Assembly: GCF_030719215.1 (NCBI RefSeq)
Contig: NZ_CP120983.1
Location: 62,001 to 126,000 of the forward strand
DNA: 64,000 nucleotides
From: Streptomyces sp. Alt3
GTDB lineage: Bacteria > Actinomycetota > Actinomycetes > Streptomycetales > Streptomycetaceae
Reading direction: 5' to 3'
Part shown: positions 46,966-54,955 of the stretch, piece after piece
How positions within the stretch are numbered: the first letter of the stretch is position 1
Layout of the letters: each line of letters opens with the position of its first letter
Program-made: the position numbers and the translations under genes
Notes under the pieces: generated by a model
What the model was told of the DNA's origin: nothing
Databases searched by the model: none
The model's input: only the letters and a program-made list of their open reading frames with translations

Positions 46966-47502
46966 ATGTCTGACATGACGGAAACCACGCCCGGCTGGCT
47001 CACCACGGACGAACTGGACATGGCCAGGGCCAGGATGCCCGTCCTGTACGTCGAGGCGGTCCCTGTGCGGGTGGACGAGAGCGGTGACGTCACCAGCATC
47101 GGGCTGCTCCTGCGGATCGGCGCCGACGGAACCATCAGCCGCGCCCTCGTCTCCGGCCGCGTCCTGCACCACGAGCGGGTCCGTGACGCCCTGCTGCGCA
47201 ATCTGGAGAAGGATCTCGGCTCGGTGGCCCTGCCGCGTGTACCGGCCTCGCTGCAACCTTTCACCGTTGCCGAATACTTCCCCACCACCGGCGTCACCCC
47301 GTTCCACGATCCGCGCCAGCACGCGGTGTCCCTCGCCTACGTCGTGCCGGTGACCGGCGATTGCCGCCCGCGGCAGGACGCACTGGACCTGGTCTGGTTC
47401 AGCCCGCAGGAGGCGGCCTCACCGGCTGTGCAGAACGAGATGCCGGGCGGCCACGGAGTGCTGCTGAAGCAGGCCCTGGCCCATATGGGACACACCTACT
47501 GA
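46966..47502 (+). CDS. NUDIX-fold DUF4916 protein
   Basis: 178 residues from ATG 46966. The sequence WLTTDELDMARARMPVLYVEA, then GLLLRIGADGTISRALVSGR and PSLQPFTVAEYFPTTG-like segments, matches the DUF4916 family, which folds like a Nudix hydrolase. The catalytic REXXEEXG helix is replaced by VRDALLRNLEKDLG, lacking the standard Glu pattern, so pyrophosphohydrolase activity is doubtful. It is widespread in Streptomyces and of unknown role. It ends before a hairpin shared with the next, convergent gene. Confidence 0.82.
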   Translation: MSDMTETTPGWLTTDELDMARARMPVLYVEAVPVRVDESGDVTSIGLLLRIGADGTISRALVSGRVLHHERVRDALLRNLEKDLGSVALPRVPASLQPFTVAEYFPTTGVTPFHDPRQHAVSLAYVVPVTGDCRPRQDALDLVWFSPQEAASPAVQNEMPGGHGVLLKQALAHMGHTY

Positions 47503-47520
47503 AGGGGCCCTGGCTGCCCT

Positions 47521-47545
47521 CGGCCGGCCCTGAGCGCGCCGGCCG
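47521..47545. terminator. Short hairpin between convergent genes
   Basis: CGGCCGGC (47521-47528) and GCCGGCCG (47538-47545) pair around a 9-base loop, about 18 nt after the DUF4916 stop. This is a weaker stem than the other terminators in the window. Confidence 0.55.
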
Positions 47546-47688
47546 GCCTGATCGCCCGGGCTCAGCAGGGGGAAACGGGACTGAGAAGACCGTTCCGCAC
47601 CTCGCGCCGGTCGCGGTTCGGCTCGTGAAGCCGTCGTCGGCCTCCCCAAGGGTGATGGGTAGGCCAACGACGGCAGAAGGTCAGATAC

Positions 47689-47970
47689 TCAGCGGTTGGT
47701 CCACAGGTTCCACACCCAGGGCCAGGCGGACCCCTCCGCGCACTGGTAGCGGTCCCAGTGCCCGCGGTCGATGCCCTGCTGGCCGGCCGTCTGGCAGCCG
47801 TTCAGGGTCATGAACTTCTCGCGGTGGACGTCGAGGCTCTCGGCTGCCTGCACCGTGGTCACCCGCTGGGACGGCGAGGCGGGCGCCGCGATGGCCGGCG
47901 CGACCATGCTGAGGCCCAGCCCGGCCACCGTGATCGCGGTGAAAGCGGACAGTGCGATGCGTACACGCAT
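47689..47970 (-). CDS. Small secreted protein, unknown function
   Basis: 93 residues from ATG 47970. A clear Sec signal (SAFTAITVAGLGLSMVAPAIAAPA) is followed by a mature part of about 60 residues with two Cys (NGCQTAGQQG, DRYQCAEGS) and a Trp-rich end (AWPWVWNLWTNR). No named family is recognised. Small two-Cys secreted proteins of this type in Streptomyces are often cell-surface or inhibitor-like. Confidence 0.75.
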   Translation of the reverse strand: MRVRIALSAFTAITVAGLGLSMVAPAIAAPASPSQRVTTVQAAESLDVHREKFMTLNGCQTAGQQGIDRGHWDRYQCAEGSAWPWVWNLWTNR

Positions 47971-48243
47971 GATGTGGATCCATTTCTGTAGGACTGTGAG
48001 GCCTGTCCCCCGCGGAGTCCGCCGGCAAGGCCAGGACGACCGGCACGCTCACCCCTGAGGGTGATCTGCTCTCGGCCGGTACGCAGAGTTTGCACAGAAA
48101 CCAGCACCTGACCGGCCACATCCCGCTTGCTTCACCGATGTCGGGATAAATACAGTCCTGACCTGCTGGGATGCAGCTGTCCCGGGACATGGGAACGCCG
48201 GCGGGACGCCGTCCCCCCGCTCTGCGAAAGGGCCCCTACTTCG

Positions 48244-48561
48244 ATGACCGGCCAACAGCCCGACCGGCGTGCGGCAGCACGGGAACTGGGGGCGGCGCTG
48301 CGAAGTCTGCAGCAGCAGTCGGGGCGCCCTCTGCGCAGCCTCGAAACCGATGTCCGTATCAGCGACTCGTCGCTGTCCCGCTACTTCCGCGGCGAAACCG
48401 TGCCGCCCTGGCCCGTCGTCAGATCCCTGTGCCGGGCGTTGAAGGCGGATCCCACCCCTTACCGGGTTCTCTGGGAAGCAACCGGGCACGTCTCACCCGG
48501 CGAACCGGACGCCGTGGCGGACACCGGAGCCACGCCAGGTACCGCCGCCGGTGCCGCCTGA
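48244..48561 (+). CDS. Small XRE-type helix-turn-helix protein
   Basis: 105 residues from ATG 48244. A single HTH domain is recognisable in AARELGAALRSLQQQSGRPL, then VRISDSSLSRYFRGETVPPW (core residues about 40-60). The C-terminal 35 residues are low complexity. The pattern is that of small streptomycete XRE regulators that precede a membrane or secreted partner gene, as here (the partner starts about 65 nt downstream). It may act as a small DNA-binding regulator of that unit. Confidence 0.8.
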   Translation: MTGQQPDRRAAARELGAALRSLQQQSGRPLRSLETDVRISDSSLSRYFRGETVPPWPVVRSLCRALKADPTPYRVLWEATGHVSPGEPDAVADTGATPGTAAGAA

Positions 48562-48627
48562 CCGTCACACGCACGTGGCCCGGTGTGGTGGCACAGGCGG
48601 TGCGGACTGCCCGGACCTCACGGGCGC

Positions 48628-49092
48628 ATGACCGGCCGAGGGACTGTCGGGGCGACGGGCGCACTGGTGACCGTCGGCCTCCTGGTGTTCCTGTGGCCCT
48701 CGCAGACCACGTCCGATGCTGATCCTGCCGCACGAAGCGCCCGGGGAACGAACGGCGTGTCGGGCGGGAGCGGCCACGCCGGTGTCCTCGTCCACAATGT
48801 GGAAGAGGGCTGCCAGAGGCTTCGTACGACCCCGTGTGCGCTCTCCCTGGCCTACAACCCCTACCGTCCGTACGACACCGCCAACTCCGCAGGCCGTGTC
48901 TGGCACCACGACCTGCTCCGGGCCACCTGCACCGTCGCGAACGGCGTCACCGTCACCGACGAGAACCTCAAGCACACCAGCATCTGGATCCAGATCACGC
49001 ACCACGACGAGCAGCTCTGGCTCCCCGGTATCCGCGTCCACCCCAGCCACCTGACCCAGCTCACCACTGTCCTGCCCACCTGCACCGCATGA
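48628..49092 (+). CDS. Secreted or membrane-anchored protein paired with the XRE gene
   Basis: 154 residues from ATG 48628; GTG 48583 in frame is an alternative. One hydrophobic N-terminal segment (ATGALVTVGLLVFLW) serves as a signal or anchor, then comes a Ser/Gly-rich spacer. The extracellular domain has three Cys (EGCQRL, TTPCALSLAYNPY, RATCTVANG) plus one near the end (VLPTCTA). No family is recognised. Orientation and spacing suggest an operon with the preceding HTH gene. Confidence 0.7.
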   Translation: MTGRGTVGATGALVTVGLLVFLWPSQTTSDADPAARSARGTNGVSGGSGHAGVLVHNVEEGCQRLRTTPCALSLAYNPYRPYDTANSAGRVWHHDLLRATCTVANGVTVTDENLKHTSIWIQITHHDEQLWLPGIRVHPSHLTQLTTVLPTCTA

Positions 49093-49272
49093 TCAGCGGG
49101 CAGCCGCGAAGGCCGGGCCGGCCACATGAGCGTGCTGTCCGGAACTACCGGACGATCCCGTCAGGGGCCGTCCGGTCATCCAGCCGCTTCCGCCCCGCAG
49201 CGACCGTGCCGACAGGGGACGGTCGAACTCCCACTCGGCGTCGGGGGGCGGAATCCCCCCTTGCGGGACAGT

Positions 49273-49755
49273 TCACGATTCGTCGGCAGGGATGTCACCG
49301 GGGGACGGGATCGCGCTTCTTCTGCGGTACACCACCAGCCCGCACACCGCGAGAAGGAGGACAGCCACGGCGGACACTCCGAAGGCCGTCCGTTCGGCGA
49401 AGAGCCTTCGCAGCACTTCGAGCACCCCGAGCCCCGCAGTCGCGTAGATCAGCGCCCACGCGGCTCCACCCACGAAAAGCGCGGGAAGGTAACGCCGCAA
49501 CGGCATGCGCATGCTGCCCGCGAGAAAGTTGACGGCGGTCTGGAAACCGACAGTCAGGAAGGAGACGGCCACCACCGGCGATCCCCACCGCTGGATCGCC
49601 CGCTCGGCACGCCGGAATTTCGCCGAAGAGGTCGTCCTGGCGAACCTGCTGCGCCGGACACCTGCGCCGGCGAGCCATCCGACGGCGAACGTCCCTCCGG
49701 CGCGGAGCAGGACGATCACGTACAGGACTCCGGCTGTGAGCGCGATCTCATCCAC
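49273..49755 (-). CDS. DedA-like membrane protein (short form)
   Basis: 160 residues from GTG 49755. Four hydrophobic segments and the DedA/SNARE-associated pattern are visible: ERAIQRWGSPVVAVSFLTVG, AVNFLAGSMRMPLRRYLPAL and FVGGAAWALIYATAGLGVL. DedA proteins are membrane lipid or proton-coupled transporters needed for envelope homeostasis. This one is shorter than the usual 200 residues, lacking part of the N-terminal re-entrant region, so it may be a divergent subfamily. Confidence 0.78.
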   Translation of the reverse strand: MDEIALTAGVLYVIVLLRAGGTFAVGWLAGAGVRRSRFARTTSSAKFRRAERAIQRWGSPVVAVSFLTVGFQTAVNFLAGSMRMPLRRYLPALFVGGAAWALIYATAGLGVLEVLRRLFAERTAFGVSAVAVLLLAVCGLVVYRRRSAIPSPGDIPADES

Positions 49756-50149
49756 GGCGCCTCGTCCCCGGCGCCGGGCCGAGACCCTTGTCCCCTGCTA
49801 CCCGGACGGGTGGCAGCGCCCTGCCGGGTGCACGGCGCCCACGTACCCGGTCATCGTTTCCCACCTGCGCCCTGCCTCTGCTCCGCCTGTTCCGTTTGCC
49901 AGGTTGTCACCTGGAGCACCGGAATCCCAACCCGTATGCCCGGACCCCCGCACCAAGCAAGGCCAGCCTAACCGAACGCGCATACGGCAAATGTAGGGCC
50001 CTCGGTCGCCCGGGCGGCAGAACCTGCCGGGTTCGAGGTCGCCCGCGCCCGGCGCCCGGCGGTATACCGGGACCCGCTTCCAGCGCCCGCCGGAGTTGAG
50101 GGTCGTCACCGTGAGGTCCACATGCCGGCACGAAGGCAAGGGGACAGGA

Positions 50150-50200
50150 AAGACCCGTCGGCGATCAGTTGGACCTTGGTGGTGAATCCTCCGCGGGCAC
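50150..50200 (-). pseudogene. Transposase remnant (IS5-type)
   Basis: Minus-strand translation of 50198-50153 gives ARGGFTTKVQLIADG, the conserved segment before the catalytic DDE region of many IS5-family transposases (RGGLTTKIHLAVDG type). No flanking transposase sequence is recognisable on either side, so only a scar remains. It lies in a 480-bp stretch (49796-50281) with no other recognisable gene. Confidence 0.5.
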
Positions 50201-50281
50201 GCACGCGTGGCGTCGGGCTCCCCGATGCGTCCCGGGTGAGTATGTTCGGACCCAGCCCTCTTCCCTCACCGAGGCGATGCA

Positions 50282-50809
50282 ATGCCCGACCGTGTCCCCC
50301 GCAGGGGCTCCTCCCCCGGGTCGGCCTTGCGGCACCGGCCGACGGAGCAGTCGCTGTTCAGCGGCATCTACGGACTGGTGCTGGCCAGCGCCCTGGTGGC
50401 CGCGCTGGACGCCACCGACGAGAAGGCCGACCCCGGTTCGGACGCGCTGTGGGTCCTGCTCACCGCGCTGGCGGCGGGAGCCGCCCATGGGTTCGCGCAC
50501 GTCATCGCCCAGCGCGCGTCCGCGGACGGGGCAGCGCCATCGAGCAGACTGCGGTTGGTGATCGCCGAGTGGCCCCTGGTCGCCGCCGTGCTGCCCACGG
50601 TGGTGATGCTGCTGGCCGCGGTGGCCGGGTGGTGGTCGGAGGCGACGGCCGCGGACACGGCCCTGCTGTTCAACACCGTCGCCCTGTTCGGCTGGGGCGC
50701 CTGGGCCGCCCGCACCGCCGGATCCGGATGGCCGTCCGCGTTCCGGGCGGGGGGCATGGACATGTTGATCGGACTGGTGATCATCCTCGCGGATGCCCTC
50801 ATCGAGTGA
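50282..50809 (+). CDS. Multi-pass membrane protein, unknown function
   Basis: 175 residues from ATG 50282. Five hydrophobic helices are apparent (IYGLVLASALVAAL, ALWVLLTALAAGAAHGFAHV, LVAAVLPTVVMLLAAVAGWW, TALLFNTVALFGWGAWAA, MLIGLVIILADALI). An intramembrane GAAHGFAHVIAQRAS motif with two His is notable. No named family is recognised. It stands alone between the transposase scar and the convergent secreted multidomain gene. Confidence 0.72.
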   Translation: MPDRVPRRGSSPGSALRHRPTEQSLFSGIYGLVLASALVAALDATDEKADPGSDALWVLLTALAAGAAHGFAHVIAQRASADGAAPSSRLRLVIAEWPLVAAVLPTVVMLLAAVAGWWSEATAADTALLFNTVALFGWGAWAARTAGSGWPSAFRAGGMDMLIGLVIILADALIE

Positions 50810-50957
50810 GATGCGGATGCTCTACGGCCAGATGAAAACGGTGTGCTGAGGCTTCGGCCGGCCGCAGCAAGACACAGGTCACCGGAATGATCCGGACCAC
50901 CGTCGCAGCGGGGCGCCTGCGGTTCGCAGGCACCCCGCGCGCGGGCGTGACCCCGGC

Positions 50958-53900
50958 TCAGCTCAGTGGTTCGATGCGGATGTTGCGGAACCGCACGGCG
51001 TTGCCGTGGTCCTGGAGACGGATCGCTCCGGCCGACGGTCCCTCCGGCGCACCCGCGCCGGTCGGTCCGTCGATCGCGATGTCGTCGTGGACCTTCCGTC
51101 CGTTCCACACCACCGTGACGCGCGCGTCGGCGGTCTTCCGGCCGCTGCCGTCGAAGCGTGCGGCACGGAATGTGACGTCGTACGTCTGCCAGGTCTCCGG
51201 AGCTGTGGCCGCGTTGATGTCCGGCGCCTTCTTCTGGTAGATCGCTCCGGCCTCATTCGTGTCGGGAGTGGTGTCACCGAACGAATCGAGGATCTGCAGT
51301 TCGTAGCGGTCCTGGAGGTAGACACCACTGTTTCCGCGGTCCTGACCGGTCACGTCGTCCGGCAGCAGTGGCACCCGGAACTCCATGCGCAGCCTGAAGT
51401 CCTGGTAGGCGTCCTTGGTGCGGATGTCGCCGCAGCACACCTCCATGGACCGCTCGGCGGCGAGCGGCCATTCGGTGCGCCGTCCGTCCGTGTGCTGCCA
51501 CTGCGCCTGGGAGGCCGTGGTGCCGTCGAAGAGGGAGACGAGCGCGCCGTGAGGACGCACGGTGATCAGGTCGAGGTTGACGTGACCGGTGTCACCGGGG
51601 TCGAAACGGTATGAGAGCGTGTTGTGCCCTGCCTTCAGACGGACCCGCTCGGTCTGTGTCGACCAGGTGTCCCAGGTCCCGGTGGAGGGGAGTTGTGTCT
51701 GTCGGAGCTTCTTCCCGTTGACGTGCAGGGACAGGGACTTGGTGCCCTGGAAGGGGTTCGGCCCGTTGGAGTAGCGCAGGTTCACGTCGTAGTCGCCGGC
51801 CCTGGGCACGGTCACGTCGAAGGTCGTGCCTGTCCGGTTCTCCGTGTTGTAACGGTCCACGAAGCCGCTTCCCGAGTAGCCGGGGTGGTCGGTGTGGACA
51901 CCTGCCGTGCCGGTGAGCCGCGCCTCCTCCGCCTCGTACAGGGTTGCCGGCGGCGGCTGCTTCCCCGGCAGGGCGTTGAGCGTGTACCAGGCTTCCGTGC
52001 TCCACAGCGGCTCGCCGGACGCGGAGGCGAAGGGACGAGGTGAGCGCACGTGGACGACCCTGTCGGGCTTCAGCCCGTCGAGGCGCAGCCGCACGGTGCG
52101 CCTGTCGCCGGTGAGGGTCGCCGAGCGTACGGCGAGCCGCTCCTCGGCGATCTTCGGGCCGCCGTAGTCGGAGGTGGGGGTGTAGCGCCACTGCTCAGCC
52201 CGGTAGTGCGAGGCCAGTTCCTCCGCGGTGGCCTCCGACAGTGGTTGGGTGTATTCGAGGTCGAAGCCGCCCGGGACGGCACGCATCTCCTTGATGTCGA
52301 AGGTGTTGCCACCGTTCGGCGTGAGCTTCTGCAGGCCGAACTTCAGCTTCCCTTCCTGCCCCCAGTTGCCGTCGGCGCCGAGGCCACCCGTGTATATGGA
52401 GCCGTCGGGCCCCATGGTGATGCGGTTGACGCCGGCTTCGAGCCCCTGTGTGTAGCGGAACACGGCGCCTTGGTACTGCCCCTTCACCTTCTCCAGGTAG
52501 GCCCGCTGGAGTCCCCCGTAGGTGACGTCGCCGAACAGCATCTGCCCGGCGAACCTGCCCTTCTCCAAGTAGAGCGGTGTGCTGGGAGAGTTCGCGATCT
52601 CGTTCTGAGGCAGCCAGAGCACCGGCTGGGTGGGGGTGCGGTCGTCGAAGGCGCCCGACGGCTGGGTGTAGTGGTTGAAGAAACGGTCCGGCTTGATCTG
52701 GACCAGCTTCGACGCGGGCAGCCAGCCGCCCTGGTTGTCGGTGGTGAAGAGGGAACCCCCGGGGCCCCAGCCGATCCCGTTCGGCGTCCGCAGGCCACCC
52801 GCGACCGCCTGGATCCTGCCTGTCTTCTTGCTGACCTTGTACGTCGTGCCACGGCCCTGCGCGGGCTGCGGAGTGGTGGTGGCGCCGCCGTAGTCGATGG
52901 CGACGGACAGGTTCACGTAGAAGTAGCCGTCACGGTAGAGGAGGCCGAAGGCGAACTCGTGGAAGTTCCCGCCGTACGGCCATGTGGCGACCGTGCGGTA
53001 CTCATCGGTGACGAAGTCATCGTCTTTGTCGATGAGTTGCGTCAGCTCGTGCTTCTGCGAGACGTACAGCGAGCCGTCGACGTACTTGATGCCCATCGGC
53101 TCACGGAGGCCTTCGGCGATCTTCTCCACCGTCACCTTCTCGCGGCTGGTCCGGCCGGTGACATTGCCGAGGAGGTACACCTCTCCGGTGGTGGTTTCGG
53201 AGCCACCCCACGTGGAAAGCGCCAGACGGCCGTCGGGGAGCCAGTCCATTCCGGTGACCTGTGGCTCGAAGCCCTCCGGGCGGAGGTCGGTGAGGTCGAG
53301 GTCGGGACGTACGTCGGTGAGCGGGAGGCCGTCACCGGGGGTGTCCGCGCCCGATTCGCACTCCTTGCGGCCCGGTGCCGTGACGCGGACGACCCCGGCG
53401 TCGGTGGTCAGGGCCTCGTTGGGGATGACGCCGAAGTCGCCCGCGCCCGGCGGTCTCCACGCGAGCGTCAGCTGCTGATCGCCGCCTCGCTCGAAGTAGT
53501 CGACGCGGAACGCATGTGATCCAGCGGTGAGTTGGGCGGAACCGTCCTTCGGCTCTGCGCCGTGCAGACCGTCATGGTCGATGACCTGCTGGTCATCGAT
53601 GGTGAGCCGTGAGCCGTCGTCGCTGTTCAGGCGGAAGTCGTACGTGCCGTCGGCGGGGACCACGAGGTAACCGGACGCCTCGGCCACGAAGTTGTCGGCG
53701 TAACCCCCGAAGTCGTCGACCGTGGACCAGTCGACGGTGGGCATCAGCTTGTCGTGGTTGGGCGTCTGCCCCGGTTTGAGCGTACAGAGATTACTGAGGG
53801 GCACCTGGGTGTCGAACACCCGCAGGGTGACACCCGGCTCCTGGGGCGGAATGTCGTCGGGCGCGGCAGAGGCCGTGGGCCCGGCCCAGACGCCTCCGGC

Positions 53901-53966
53901 TAGGAAACCCCCGACGAGCAGGGTGGTGAGGTGTCTTCGGGCACGTGGGGACAGCCGTGGATGCAT
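50958..53966 (-). CDS. Secreted PA14 / sugar-dehydrogenase-like propeller / CBM / DUF1080 protein
   Basis: 1002 residues from ATG 53966 (TGGAGGATCG upstream) with a signal peptide (TTLLVGGFLAGGVWAGPTASA). A PA14 domain at about 45-175 (LVVPADGTYDFRLNSDDGSR) is followed by a propeller at about 230-570 (MDWLPDGRLALSTWGG, GLREPMGIKYVDGSLYVS, TPNGIGWGPGGSLFTTDNQG), a CBM6/35-like carbohydrate-binding module at about 673-800 (YEAEEARLTGTAGVH) and a C-terminal 3-keto-disaccharide hydrolase/DUF1080 domain at about 807-1002 (SLFDGTTASQAQW, RGNSGVYLQDRYELQILDSF). DUF1080 enzymes cleave 3-keto-glycosides, so the chain may oxidise and then cleave a bound glycan. Such fusions are known in Bacteroidetes and Streptomyces; the substrate is unknown. 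Confidence 0.9.
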   Translation of the reverse strand: MHPRLSPRARRHLTTLLVGGFLAGGVWAGPTASAAPDDIPPQEPGVTLRVFDTQVPLSNLCTLKPGQTPNHDKLMPTVDWSTVDDFGGYADNFVAEASGYLVVPADGTYDFRLNSDDGSRLTIDDQQVIDHDGLHGAEPKDGSAQLTAGSHAFRVDYFERGGDQQLTLAWRPPGAGDFGVIPNEALTTDAGVVRVTAPGRKECESGADTPGDGLPLTDVRPDLDLTDLRPEGFEPQVTGMDWLPDGRLALSTWGGSETTTGEVYLLGNVTGRTSREKVTVEKIAEGLREPMGIKYVDGSLYVSQKHELTQLIDKDDDFVTDEYRTVATWPYGGNFHEFAFGLLYRDGYFYVNLSVAIDYGGATTTPQPAQGRGTTYKVSKKTGRIQAVAGGLRTPNGIGWGPGGSLFTTDNQGGWLPASKLVQIKPDRFFNHYTQPSGAFDDRTPTQPVLWLPQNEIANSPSTPLYLEKGRFAGQMLFGDVTYGGLQRAYLEKVKGQYQGAVFRYTQGLEAGVNRITMGPDGSIYTGGLGADGNWGQEGKLKFGLQKLTPNGGNTFDIKEMRAVPGGFDLEYTQPLSEATAEELASHYRAEQWRYTPTSDYGGPKIAEERLAVRSATLTGDRRTVRLRLDGLKPDRVVHVRSPRPFASASGEPLWSTEAWYTLNALPGKQPPPATLYEAEEARLTGTAGVHTDHPGYSGSGFVDRYNTENRTGTTFDVTVPRAGDYDVNLRYSNGPNPFQGTKSLSLHVNGKKLRQTQLPSTGTWDTWSTQTERVRLKAGHNTLSYRFDPGDTGHVNLDLITVRPHGALVSLFDGTTASQAQWQHTDGRRTEWPLAAERSMEVCCGDIRTKDAYQDFRLRMEFRVPLLPDDVTGQDRGNSGVYLQDRYELQILDSFGDTTPDTNEAGAIYQKKAPDINAATAPETWQTYDVTFRAARFDGSGRKTADARVTVVWNGRKVHDDIAIDGPTGAGAPEGPSAGAIRLQDHGNAVRFRNIRIEPLS

Positions 53967-54494
53967 CGATCCTCCAGAAATGGGGGCACTCCGGACGGGC
54001 TGAACAGATCTGCTGATAGCGATCGCCTACGGTTGCGCCGCCACGCTAGGGGTCTTCTGCTGGAGAAGTCCATACTTTGTCATCTGTGAGTTCAAAGTTC
54101 CGGTCCAGCCCGGCCTGTCACAGGTAAGGCGGGGGGAGTTGACGATCCGGCCACTCAGTAGAGGCCGGATCGCGGAGGCAGAACCCTGATGTCGCAAACG
54201 GCCGCACCTTTCATGGGCGTTTCCGGCGTCGCGGGCAATCGCACCTTCCCTCGCATCGGACAGCTTCGCGGCCAGGGCGTGGGGGCGGTCCTGGCCGGCG
54301 GTGCCGGGCGCGATGCCGCAGCCTTGGCGGGGCCGGGCCGGCGGGCGGTCTCCGGCCCCGGACCGGCGTCGGCGCGGACCGGGGCGGAAGTGATCACGGT
54401 GAGCCTTCAGGCCGTGTATCGCGAACGCTGTTCATGCTGCTTGTCGACGTGAGATCTCCCCGGCCCATGAACCTTGAACATTCACGGCCCGGGA
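53967..54494. other. Intergenic region with one doubtful small ORF
   Basis: About 530 bases. The left part must hold the promoter of the secreted multidomain gene and is relatively AT-rich (54006-54100). An 87-codon frame at 54189-54452 (+) has GGAGG 10 nt before its ATG, but the product (MSQTAAPFMGVSGVAGNRTF and then Gly/Ala/Arg-rich sequence) looks non-coding, so it is not called as a gene. Confidence 0.45.
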
Positions 54495-54917
54495 TCAGTC
54501 GGTGGCCGGGGTGGCGGTGTATTCCTCGTCGGTGACGGGTTCGAGCCAGTGGACGACGTCGTGGTCGCCCTCGTTGATGGCCAGGTGGACCATCAGCCGG
54601 TTCGGAGCAGCACCGTGCCAGTGCTCCTCGTCGGCCTCGAACAGGACGCGGTCCCCGGGGCGGATGACTTCCACGGATCCGCCACGGCGCCGGCAGAGGC
54701 CGACGCCTTCCGTGACGAAGACGGTCTGGCCCAGTGGGTGGCGGTGCCAGTGGGTGCGGGCGCCGGGCATGAAGTGCACCAGGTTCGCGGTGACCCGGGA
54801 CGGGGCGGGCGCGACGGCGACGGCGGCGGCGGCGGCGGCGGCGGCGATGTAGACGTCGCCGGTGAACCGGTCGGCCGGGCCCTTGCCGGTATCGATCTAG
54901 CTTCGGTTGATGTGCAT
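54495..54917 (-). pseudogene. Cupin-domain protein gene with an amber codon at codon 7
   Basis: The natural start is ATG 54917 (GAAGGACC upstream), giving MHINRS, then TAG at 54897-54899, then IDTGKGPADRFTGDVYI in the same frame and a normal small cupin: VHFMPGARTHWHRHPLGQ, FVTEGVGLCRRRGG, RPGDRVLFEADEEHWHG. The His-rich motifs would bind a metal. The family usually has Arg/Asn-Ile-Asp at the stop position. Translation could restart at ATG 54779 (94 residues, all cupin motifs kept) but without a good ribosome site. It follows the Zn alcohol dehydrogenase gene by 38 nt, the usual partner of such cupins. Confidence 0.8.
54821..54846. repeat. GCC/GGC trinucleotide run
   Basis: A 26-base perfect run of the GGC trinucleotide (GCC on the coding minus strand) encodes about eight Ala in a row inside the cupin gene, just upstream of the cupin core. 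Such runs are prone to replication slippage. Confidence 0.85.
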
Positions 54918-54955
54918 GGTTGGTCCTTCTCCGGTTGACTTCTGTTTCGAAGGGG

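Noticed and set aside
54189..54452. An 87-codon plus-strand ORF with a GGAGG sequence 10 nt upstream
   Set aside because: Low-complexity product without conserved pattern; kept only as a note in the intergenic entry.
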